DNA of 64,000 nucleotides. Source: CAVSIS01 sp963814875 (lineage in GTDB: Bacteria > Acidobacteriota > Thermoanaerobaculia > Thermoanaerobaculales > Sulfomarinibacteraceae). Positions 7,026 to 14,471 of the stretch are shown piece after piece. The DNA lies in contig CAWFFJ010000040.1 in assembly GCA_963814875.1 (NCBI GenBank), positions 1 to 64,000 of the forward strand, read 5' to 3'. The notes under the pieces were generated by a model that ran no database searches, was not told where the DNA came from, and was given only the letters and a program-made list of their open reading frames with translations. Numbering within the stretch: the stretch's first letter is position 1; each line of letters begins with the position of its first letter. A program made the position numbers and the translations under genes.

Positions 7026-8141
7026 ATGAAACGCCGTTGCTCCAGATTCCTGCTGGCTACGCTGACGCTGACCGCTGCAACGACTACGGCGCGGCCCGTC
7101 CTCGCCCAGGAAGAGACCGCCTCGCCGTCGCCGACGCCCTCCATTCCTGCAGCAGCCGGGGACGCGCGACAGGTTCCGGCATCCGAGCCCGATCCGTGCT
7201 CAGTGCGCCCGCGCCAAGGCGAGACCTGGATCGACCTGACCCGGGCGAGGCTCTACCGGTCGGTGTGCGCGTCGGCACGGTGGTTCGACGGTTTCTTCGG
7301 CGACATCCGCTTCGACCAGGAGACCTCGGCCACCTACGGTCGAGCGGGCCTGGGTCTGACATGGAGCGAGTACGACTCGGGGACTGCGATCACGGACTTC
7401 TACGCCAGGTACCCGCTGCCCAATCTGAGCCACAAGCTCGACGTGGTCCTGGCGCGGGACAACGAAGACGACTTCGTTCAGGACCAGACCTTGCCCGACT
7501 ACGCGGTGCCCGAGTTCGTCTCGTCGACCCAGGACCAGTCGTGGCTCGCGGGCCTCGGCTACACGCCGCTCTCGACCAGCCGCAGCCGGCTGCGCTTCTC
7601 AGCGGGACTTCGTGTGGCGTGGCCGCTGGTGCCCTACGCCCAGGCGCGGTACCGGTACCGGTACTTCTTCTCGGAGCGGCTCGCCCTTCGGGCCCAGGAG
7701 ACCGTCTTCTGGCGCCGCGACGACGGCTTCGGCACGACCACCGTCGTGGACCTTGAGCGGTTGCTCGGCGCCCATGCGCTGGCCCGCTGGTCGACGAGCG
7801 CGACGCTCTCCCAGGCGACCCAGGGCGCCCGCGTCAACTCCAGTCTCACGGTGTACCAGAGCCTCGGCGGAGCTCGGGCATTGGCCTACTCGGCGCTGAT
7901 CAAGTCCGAGAGCGGCGCTCCGGTGCCGGTCGAGCGCTGGGGTGTGCGCGTTCTGTACCGGCAGCGGGCCTGGCGGGACTGGCTCTTCGCGGAGATCGGC
8001 ACCGGCGTTTCGTGGCCGCGCGGGACGCTCCAAGAACGGCGCTCGGCGTCATGGGGCTTTGGTATCAGGTTCGAGGTCTTCTTCGGCCAGTGGCCCGGTG
8101 ACCGGATGCCCAGTACCCCCCTCCCCCAGTCCGGCGGATAG
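7026..8141 (+). CDS. Outer-membrane beta-barrel-like protein of unknown function
   Basis: 371 residues with a Sec signal peptide (MKRRCSRFLLATLTL, cleavage near ARPVLAQ), a Pro/Ser linker, then a region rich in alternating aromatic and polar residues (YARYPLPNLSHKLDVVLARD, YRYRYFFSERLALRAQETVFWRR) ending with a strand GFGIRFEVFF that resembles an outer-membrane barrel. I cannot name the family. It starts 22 bases after the selenoprotein gene on the same strand and is probably co-transcribed. The tail after the last strand (PGDRMPSTPLPQSGG) is unusual for a barrel, which normally ends in an aromatic residue. Confidence 0.72.
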   Translation: MKRRCSRFLLATLTLTAATTTARPVLAQEETASPSPTPSIPAAAGDARQVPASEPDPCSVRPRQGETWIDLTRARLYRSVCASARWFDGFFGDIRFDQETSATYGRAGLGLTWSEYDSGTAITDFYARYPLPNLSHKLDVVLARDNEDDFVQDQTLPDYAVPEFVSSTQDQSWLAGLGYTPLSTSRSRLRFSAGLRVAWPLVPYAQARYRYRYFFSERLALRAQETVFWRRDDGFGTTTVVDLERLLGAHALARWSTSATLSQATQGARVNSSLTVYQSLGGARALAYSALIKSESGAPVPVERWGVRVLYRQRAWRDWLFAEIGTGVSWPRGTLQERRSASWGFGIRFEVFFGQWPGDRMPSTPLPQSGG

Positions 8142-8238
8142 CCTGCCCCTTCGCCTGGGTATGCCGAAGCTCCGCGCCCTGACCGGTGTCGAGAGACCGC
8201 CGGCGTCGCTCATCGCGTGACCAGGTTCCGAGCCCCCA

Positions 8239-8335
8239 GATGCGCGCAGCGCATCATTGGCATCTCGTGAGCGGAGGCCCCCGACCGCGTTGCAATCCAC
8301 CACTGCTGCTGCCTGGGCCTCCGCCCGCGAGATGC
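8239..8335. repeat. Paired hairpin element, copy C
   Basis: The short stem GATGCGC / GCGCATC has loop GCA (8239-8255). The long stem pairs 8260-8280 with 8315-8335 (19 of 21 positions) around a 34-base loop, and ends on the TAG stop of GAPDH (8335-8337). It lies between two convergent genes, so it may end transcription from both sides. Confidence 0.82.
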
Positions 8336-9573
8336 TAGGCGATCCGGTCGGCAATGTGATGCACGAGCTCGCTCATGCGCGCGGTGTACGAGCCGTGCTC
8401 GTTGTCGTACCAGCCGAAGACCTTGAGGTGGGTGACAGGAATCTCTACGATCCTGTGCTCCGGAGGCAGCTCGGGGAGGCCCGCGATCTCGCCGAGGTCG
8501 ACCCGCGTGAAGCCGGTGCGGGCGTGGGTCTCGGCACCCTCGATCACCACGGCGGCGCGCTCCGCGATCATGTCCGTGGAGACGCCCTGCTTCTCGGTGA
8601 ACACCACCCCCGAACGCGGGGCCTGGGCGTAGTCGCGGTAGATTCCGTTGACCGCCTCGCGGTGGATCAGGCTGCGGCCGTTGTCGTCGAGCTTCGACTG
8701 GAAGGTGCAGTTGAGGATGATCAGCGAGCCGGTCGAGATCGGCACCCGCACCGAATCCGCCAGGAAGCCGATCGTAGCGATCTCCGGGATCACCGACTCG
8801 AGAGCGCGGGCGGCGTTGGTCGAGGTCAGGATGATGTTGTTGAGCGCGGAGCGGGTCTTGCGGAGGTCCTTCGCGCCCGCCTTGGGCACCGAGTCGAGCA
8901 CGCTCTGGCTGTTGGTCGCTGCGTGAACGGTCGACATCGACGCGGTCAGCATGACGTGGGTCAGCTCGTGGTTGAGCAGCGGCAGCATCATGTGCGCAAG
9001 GGCGGTGGTGGTACAGGAGGCAGCGGAGACCATGCAGTGCTGGCTGGGGTCGAAGCGCTCGTGATTGATGCCGTAGATCAGCATCACGCTGTCGTCCCCG
9101 GGGCGGCGGCCGTCCTTGACCTTGAAGGCGGCGCTCGCCACCACGAACTGAGCGCCGGCTTCGAGGTGGCCCTGGAGGCTACCGCCGGGGTGACCGGCGG
9201 GAACGGTCGGGTCGAGAAAGGCCCCCGTGGTGTCGACCACCAAGCGAACGCCCCTGCTACCCCAACCGATGTCCTTGGGGTTGCGAGCCTCGTGGAGCAG
9301 CTCGACTTCGACTCCGTCAATCTCGATCAGGCGGCGGTCGCGGTCGATGACCCGGATCGGCGGGTCGGCGCCGGCAAAGCCCTTGAGGAAGCGCCCGATC
9401 CGGCCGTAGGTGCTGTCGTGCGACAGGTAGTGAACGAGGTCGTCGAGGCCGCGTCCGACCTCGCGCCCGGTGCTCACCACCAACCGTGCGAATCGGCCCG
9501 AGGCGACCTCGTGCCATACCGCCAGCTTGCCGATGCGGCCGAGCCCGTTGATGCCGAGTGTCGGTCTATCCAT
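8335..9573 (-). CDS. gap: Glyceraldehyde-3-phosphate dehydrogenase, long form
   Basis: 412 residues, longer than the usual 330-340. NGLGRIGK at the N-terminus is the NAD(P) site. The catalytic cysteine is C187 in SAASCTTT (usual SNASCTTN) with the partner histidine H217 in TVHAATNSQ. The insertion after it (SVLDSVPKAGAKDLRKTRS) is a hallmark of the longer GAPDH clade, and LKVFGWYDNEHGSYTARM is the conserved C-terminal block. Start and GGAGGG site are clear. It could work in glycolysis or gluconeogenesis; cofactor choice is not obvious. The dikinase-like gene lies 12 bases upstream on the same strand, suggesting a shared transcript at the PEP/triose level. Confidence 0.9.
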   Translation of the reverse strand: MDRPTLGINGLGRIGKLAVWHEVASGRFARLVVSTGREVGRGLDDLVHYLSHDSTYGRIGRFLKGFAGADPPIRVIDRDRRLIEIDGVEVELLHEARNPKDIGWGSRGVRLVVDTTGAFLDPTVPAGHPGGSLQGHLEAGAQFVVASAAFKVKDGRRPGDDSVMLIYGINHERFDPSQHCMVSAASCTTTALAHMMLPLLNHELTHVMLTASMSTVHAATNSQSVLDSVPKAGAKDLRKTRSALNNIILTSTNAARALESVIPEIATIGFLADSVRVPISTGSLIILNCTFQSKLDDNGRSLIHREAVNGIYRDYAQAPRSGVVFTEKQGVSTDMIAERAAVVIEGAETHARTGFTRVDLGEIAGLPELPPEHRIVEIPVTHLKVFGWYDNEHGSYTARMSELVHHIADRIA

Positions 9574-9585
9574 ACTCGCCCTCCT

Positions 9586-12500
9586 TCAGCTGAGGCGGTG
9601 CGGCACCGCCGAAGCGACGATGTCGTGACCGCCCAGATAGACCGGACCCAAGAACCCGTCGATCGAGAGCAGGTCCCCTGGCTTGAGAGTTCGCCCTCCG
9701 ATTCGCGCCGAGCGCTGGCTCTCGGAGACCTCGAGGCCGGAGCAGTTGACCACGCAGCACTTGCCGAGCCGTTTGGCTGTGACCGCGGCGTGCGAGGTGA
9801 AGCCGCCGCGCGCGGTGAGCAGGCCGTCGACCGCGACGACCAGGTGGATGTCCTCGGGCACGGTGTCGGGTCGCAGCAAGATCACGCTTTCCGCGGGATG
9901 GGCCTCGCGAAGGGAGCACACGTCCTCGTCGGTGAAGGCGACGCGGCCGACCATGGCGCCGCCGGAGACGCCGATACCGGTGCCGAGCAGGTGCTCGCGC
10001 AGGGCGTCGGGTCGGGCGAAGACCCGGAGGTCGCGCTGGCGCAGCAGACGCATCGGGCGGACCTGGAGCAGGTGGAGGCCATCGAGCTCGGGCGACTCGA
10101 AGGTGAACTCGATCTCCTGGTGCTCGTAGCCGTGCTCGTGGATCAGCAGCGACGCGATCTCTCCGAGACGGCGGTAGATCTCTGGAAACGCCTGCTCGAG
10201 GGACATCTCGAGGTGCGGCGAGTACTCCCGGCGCTGCTTCTCGCTCACCGGGTACGGCCGCACCAGGCCGCCGACCACGTCCTCGCCCTGGGAGCGTAGC
10301 GTGAAGTCGCCGAACAGTCCGATCCCGGTGGTCGACGAGCGCGGGTTGCGGGTGAAGGTGACCCCGGAGCCGGAGCCGTCGCCGAGGTTACCGAACTTCA
10401 TCTCCTGGACGATGACGCCCGTGCCCCAGTCGTCAGAGTGCCCGAGCTGATTGCGGAACAGGCGCGCCGGTTCTGAGTGCCACGAGTCGAGCACGAGCCG
10501 TATCGCCTGCAGGAGCTGGTCGATCGGGTCGTCGGGGAAGACCACCCCGTGCTCCTCGCCAATCAGCCGGTACTCCTCGGTCATCTCGCGCATCTGCTCA
10601 GCGGTGAAGCTGCTCTTACGCTCGACGCCGTGGCGCTCCTTCGCCCTCAGCATGACGTCGTCGAAGAGGTCGCGGGAGACGCCGTGGGCCATGGCGATGT
10701 TCTGCAGGTAGCGCCGGTAACTGTCCCACGCGCCCCAGGGCGGGTGGCCGGCACGGGTCATGGCCTCCACGATCGCCGGACTGATGCCGACGTTGAGGAC
10801 GGTCAGCATCATCCCTGGCATCGAGAAGGCTGACCCCGAGCGGACCGAGACCACCAGAGGACGCTCCGGTTTGCCGAAGCCGCGACCTGTGACGCGCTCG
10901 AGGCGGCGCACTGCGTCGATCACGCGCTCGCGGGTGTCGGCGGCCACGTCCGGGTCGTCGAGGGCCTGCTTGAGGTTGAACAGCTCGGTCGAGATCACGA
11001 AGCCCGGCGGAACCGGCAACCCGAGCTCGGCCAACCGCTTCAGCGAGTAGCCCTTGTAGCCCATGCTGAGCTGGTCTTCGTGAGCGACGACCGGGTCATG
11101 CAGGAAGCTGACCAGTCGCGCTGGGGAGTAGCGCAGCACCGCCGCGCAGGCCCGCTCCGAGAGGTTGCCGGTCATCCGCCGCAGGGTGCGTCGGATGCGG
11201 CGCAGGAACAGGTCCATCTCCTGAATGGCGTAGGTCGAGGCGATGAGCGAGCGCAGGAGCTCCTCGCTGGCGCGGTCCACGGCCTGCGGGTCGTCGCTCG
11301 GCCGTCTCGCCTTGAGCTGGGCGGCCATGCGCTCGAGGTTTGGGTTGTGGAGTGCGATGTAGTTGGTCTCGACGACGTCGCTGAGGGCCTCGGACATGAA
11401 GTCGAAGACGTTGAGGTACTGCTCCACCGACAGGCTGCCGAAGGCGATCGCGCGGCCGAGCAGGTCGAGCTTGGTCGACAGGTGGTGGACCCGTAGACCG
11501 GAGACCACGAGCCCGGCGAGCATCTGCTCGAGCACGGCCTGCGCCTCGCGCACCGACTCGCGTGTGATCACGCGGAAGTTGAACCCGGCGACGAGGGCCT
11601 CGAGGTGTGGTTTGAGGAAGCCGATCGTGCGGATCATGAGCCCCATGGCGTCGAACTTGGGCTCCTTGTAGGTCCCGTACATGGACGGGATGCCGGCGGC
11701 GATGTGGCGCTTGTGGAAGATGTTCTCCTCGGCTTCGGTGACCGCCGTGTCCGTGATGATCCGTTTGAGCTCGGCGAGCAGCCGGTTGCCGGCAGTGACC
11801 ACGGAGAGGTGGTCGCCGTCGGCGCAGGCCGCCGCGAAGGCTGTCCTGACCTCGGCCGGAATCAGCGGTGAGCCGCCGAGCATCGCCAACAGCGGCTCCC
11901 AGGACAGCGTGTACTTAGCCCGCAACAGGCGCTCAAGCCGGGCGAGCAGGGCGACCCGCTCGCGGTCGACCTCGGGCAGATCCTGGAGCGCGTCAAGGTG
12001 ACGCTCGAGCTCTGCTTGGTCGAGGCGGCCGAGATCGTCCTCGGTCAGACCGTGGCGACGCTGCAGCTCGCACACGATGCCGTGCGGGCCGGTGAACCAG
12101 TCGGCCTCGGGGTCGAGACCGACCACGATCGTCGGCGGCAGGTAGTCCTCGAGCACCGTGGCGTCCCCGCTGCGCCACCAGGCCCAGACCGCGCGCGCGA
12201 AGCCGACCAGGCGGTTGTTGGATTCGGCGTGGGACTGCTTGCGCAGATAGTGGATCACCGGGTCCTGGCGGTGGCGAAGCTGGTCGATCCGGGTCGAGAC
12301 GTCGCGCAGCTCGCCCTCCGAGCCGACCTCGTTGAAGAACACCGGGAAGAAGCCGACCAGCTGCAGGATGAGGTTGAAGGCGCCGGCGATGTCGGCGTTG
12401 AGCAGCGCCGAGATGTCGCGCTGAAAGAGGTCGGTGTCGGCGACGAACACGCCGTGGAGGTGGAGATTGATGACCAGCGCGGAGAGCAGCGCTTCGTACT

Positions 12501-13401
12501 GGATCGGGTCGGCCTCGATAATCGCGAGCCATGCCCGCAGGCACGGCAGGTGGTTGGGGTTGACGAAGACCTCCCACTCGTCCGACACGCCGCTCACGTC
12601 CGGGGCCTCGAAGCCAGTCGCGATAACGCGGTCCACGAGGTGGGCGGTGACCGCGTGGTGGGCCCGCGCGGCAATTCCATCGCCGAGCTTCTCGAGGCAC
12701 TTGTAGAGCAGGAACCGGGTCGTGGGATCGCAGTCCCGGAGGTGCTCGGTGACGAGGTCGACCGAGCGGATGACATCCGCCTCGCTGCCCTCGTCACAGG
12801 CGGTCTTGATCGAGTAGTAGAGGGTGCGCAGGATCTCCATGCTGCGGTGGCCGAGCTCGGCGACCCCCGCGAGGTAGACGTAGAGCGCGATGCGCTCTAC
12901 CGAGCTCGTCAGCTCGGCGGTGCGGGCCAGCGTGAGCGTCAGCAGGTCGTCGAGGTTCGCCGCACCGTAGATCGTGGCGGCGCCGTCCTCAAGGGCCGTG
13001 CGCGCTTCGACGACCGCCGCGGCGACCGGCTTCGCCACCCCGGTGCGGCAGGCGGCGCCGTCGGCCTGGCGGCGACACCAGCGCTCGAGGTCGATCGTCC
13101 CCTCGAAGACCTCGAGGCCACGCTCGACCACCCGCCGGTAGATCGCAGCGAAGGCGTCGCCCGCCGGATCGTCGGGCGGCAGCCGCGAGCCGAACCGGCT
13201 CATCAGTCCCGAGTAGGGGAGGAAGGCGTCGACGTCGCTCCCGGCGGCGCCGTCGAGAGCGGCCAGGGTCCCGTCGAGCGCCCGCTCCATCTCGGGTCGA
13301 AACGGCGAGTCGACCAGGTGCGTCACCAGCTCGAGGTGGACGCCGACCACGGCACGCATCGCCTCCAGGGCCGGCCGGCTGTGGTAAAGCTCGCCGAGCA
13401 A
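9586..13401 (-). CDS. Giant pyruvate-phosphate-dikinase/PEP-synthase-like protein without a PEP-binding barrel
   Basis: The intact frame has 1271 codons. Residues 1-750 are a helical region I do not recognise. About 775-1120 is a PPDK-type ATP-binding domain (GYKGYSLKRLAELGLPVPPG, VVSVRSGSAFSMPGMMLTVL, WGTGVIVQEMKFGN). About 1150-1265 is the swivelling phosphohistidine domain with TARGGFTSHAAVTAK, catalytic His near 1200. The protein ends there: the C-terminal TIM barrel that binds PEP/pyruvate in true PPDK is absent. The layout recalls dikinases that phosphorylate other acceptors, so the product is open. The TTG at 13401 is only a formal start; homologous-looking sequence continues upstream in other frames. 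Confidence 0.75.
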   Translation of the reverse strand: MLGELYHSRPALEAMRAVVGVHLELVTHLVDSPFRPEMERALDGTLAALDGAAGSDVDAFLPYSGLMSRFGSRLPPDDPAGDAFAAIYRRVVERGLEVFEGTIDLERWCRRQADGAACRTGVAKPVAAAVVEARTALEDGAATIYGAANLDDLLTLTLARTAELTSSVERIALYVYLAGVAELGHRSMEILRTLYYSIKTACDEGSEADVIRSVDLVTEHLRDCDPTTRFLLYKCLEKLGDGIAARAHHAVTAHLVDRVIATGFEAPDVSGVSDEWEVFVNPNHLPCLRAWLAIIEADPIQYEALLSALVINLHLHGVFVADTDLFQRDISALLNADIAGAFNLILQLVGFFPVFFNEVGSEGELRDVSTRIDQLRHRQDPVIHYLRKQSHAESNNRLVGFARAVWAWWRSGDATVLEDYLPPTIVVGLDPEADWFTGPHGIVCELQRRHGLTEDDLGRLDQAELERHLDALQDLPEVDRERVALLARLERLLRAKYTLSWEPLLAMLGGSPLIPAEVRTAFAAACADGDHLSVVTAGNRLLAELKRIITDTAVTEAEENIFHKRHIAAGIPSMYGTYKEPKFDAMGLMIRTIGFLKPHLEALVAGFNFRVITRESVREAQAVLEQMLAGLVVSGLRVHHLSTKLDLLGRAIAFGSLSVEQYLNVFDFMSEALSDVVETNYIALHNPNLERMAAQLKARRPSDDPQAVDRASEELLRSLIASTYAIQEMDLFLRRIRRTLRRMTGNLSERACAAVLRYSPARLVSFLHDPVVAHEDQLSMGYKGYSLKRLAELGLPVPPGFVISTELFNLKQALDDPDVAADTRERVIDAVRRLERVTGRGFGKPERPLVVSVRSGSAFSMPGMMLTVLNVGISPAIVEAMTRAGHPPWGAWDSYRRYLQNIAMAHGVSRDLFDDVMLRAKERHGVERKSSFTAEQMREMTEEYRLIGEEHGVVFPDDPIDQLLQAIRLVLDSWHSEPARLFRNQLGHSDDWGTGVIVQEMKFGNLGDGSGSGVTFTRNPRSSTTGIGLFGDFTLRSQGEDVVGGLVRPYPVSEKQRREYSPHLEMSLEQAFPEIYRRLGEIASLLIHEHGYEHQEIEFTFESPELDGLHLLQVRPMRLLRQRDLRVFARPDALREHLLGTGIGVSGGAMVGRVAFTDEDVCSLREAHPAESVILLRPDTVPEDIHLVVAVDGLLTARGGFTSHAAVTAKRLGKCCVVNCSGLEVSESQRSARIGGRTLKPGDLLSIDGFLGPVYLGGHDIVASAVPHRLS

Positions 13402-13699
13402 CCGGGTGAGCAGATCTACGCATCGGCGCGCTCGGGAGCGCGCTCGAGGTAGTGGAACATTCCGCCCTCAGGTTGCGGAGCTGGACGGTGACCTCGTCGA
13501 GGTTGCGGTAGGGTTGGAAGAACTCGGTGAGGAGCTTCTCGGCGGACCGGCGGACACCTCAGTACGGCGCGACGGCCTCGAGCAGGACCCGGTACTCCGG
13601 CGGGATCTCGACCTCCCGTCGAGTGACCTCCAGGTTCGCGCGCAGCGCCGACGACGACGGCGCTGCCCCGGGGTCGCGAGGATCGGTTCGGGTCGCCAT
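13402..13699 (-). pseudogene. Broken 5' end of the dikinase-like gene (one stop, two frameshifts)
   Basis: From the ATG at 13699 a protein-like frame runs MATRTDPRDP... to EIPPEYRVLLEAVAPY, meets TGA at 13559-13561, then continues in the same frame (RRSAEKLLTEFFQPYRNLDE and VTVQLRNL). It shifts near 13470 into GGMFHYLERAPERADA, and near 13417 into VDLLTRLLGELYHS, the frame of the large gene. Each shift fits a one-base deletion. The pieces read as one continuous N-terminus, so this is either recent decay or local sequence error. A -10 box lies 20 bases upstream of the ATG. Confidence 0.65.
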
Positions 13700-13718
13700 G
13701 GCAATGGGCCGTGAGCTC

Positions 13719-13724
13719 AGTATA
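13719..13724 (-). promoter_or_regulatory. Probable -10 box of the dikinase-like gene
   Basis: TATACT on the minus strand, 19 bases from the ATG at 13699. A -35 is poor: TGACAT lies 20 bases upstream, too far for a standard spacer. It is the only AT-rich hexamer in the leader. Confidence 0.4.
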
Positions 13725-13971
13725 GCCCGCGTCCGGGAGCCTGGATGTCACAGGCCCATCGACCAACGTGAATCCTCGCACCTGAGACCTGGGCGCCAGA
13801 ACACTCACTGCGGAGTTATGGAAAGCCGGCTGCGCCACCTTCCCACAGCCTCCGCAGCCCGACGACGGATTCTGGTGTGATCATCCGGATCCTGACGCAA
13901 GTGCCTCGAGAGCGACCCGCGAGCGAGACCGCCTTCCACCAGCGGCCCGCCGCCCGATGCAAGGCCCTCAG

Positions 13972-14032
13972 GCCCGCGCAGCGGGCTATAGAGAGAGCAG
14001 CACTCGGCGTCCAGCCGAGTGCCGCTATCTCT
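13972..14032. repeat. Paired hairpin element, copy E
   Basis: The short stem is GCCCGC / GCGGGC with loop GCA (13972-13986). The long stem pairs 13990-14008 with 14014-14032 (17 of 19) around a 5-base loop. Here the TAG stop of the RsbW-like gene (14025-14027) lies inside the long stem. The rest of 13725-13971 holds nothing I can name. Confidence 0.75.
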
Positions 14033-14471
14033 TATGCATCCAGATTTCGGTGCCGTTGCGTTCGAAGCGGACCTCGTCCATCAACTGGTTGATCAGGAAG
14101 ACCCCGCGCCCGTGCGAGCGCATCAGGTTCTCGGCGGTGACCGGGCTCGGCAGGCTGGCCGGGTCGAAGCCGGGACCGGGGTCGCGCACGACGATCAGCA
14201 ATCCGCGCTCGGGGTCGCAGGCAACCGAGACCTGGACCTCGCAGCTCGGGTCCTCGTGGCAGCCGTGGCGCACGGCGTTGGCGAGCGCCTCGTACACCGC
14301 AACCTCGATGGCGTGCTCCTTGCCGATGGCGCAGGCCATTCGACCGATGGTGTCCATGACGCGCTGCACCACCGGCTCGATGGCGGCGACGGTCCCGGGG
14401 AATGTGAGGTCGAGCTCGACCTCGAGCTCAGAAGTGTTGAAGTCGCAGCGCTTCGGTGCGGTCTCGGTCAA
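14025..14471 (-). CDS. RsbW-like ATP-binding protein (serine-kinase / anti-sigma type GHKL domain)
   Basis: 148 residues forming one GHKL ATPase domain of the RsbW/SpoIIAB type: YEALANAVRHG (N box), DPGPGFDP (G1) and GRGVFLINQLMDEV (G2). Such proteins phosphorylate anti-anti-sigma factors or hold sigma factors. No STAS antagonist or sigma gene is adjacent, so the partner is unknown. The TTG start overlaps the stop of the propeller gene (TTGA), so the two are coupled. The stop lies inside hairpin copy E. Confidence 0.82.
   Translation of the reverse strand: MTETAPKRCDFNTSELEVELDLTFPGTVAAIEPVVQRVMDTIGRMACAIGKEHAIEVAVYEALANAVRHGCHEDPSCEVQVSVACDPERGLLIVVRDPGPGFDPASLPSPVTAENLMRSHGRGVFLINQLMDEVRFERNGTEIWMHKR

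Noticed and set aside
8257..10299. 680-codon open frame on the + strand, opposite GAPDH and the dikinase-like gene
   Set aside because: It is a GC-driven antisense frame full of His/Glu/Val/Arg runs; the opposite strand holds two recognisable enzymes.
11998..13452. 484-codon + strand frame over the dikinase-like gene
   Set aside because: No domain, biased composition, fully inside a better gene on the other strand.
13559..13561. Selenocysteine codon in the dikinase-like gene
   Set aside because: The family has no Sec position there and two frameshifts follow, so a mutation or sequence error is simpler.
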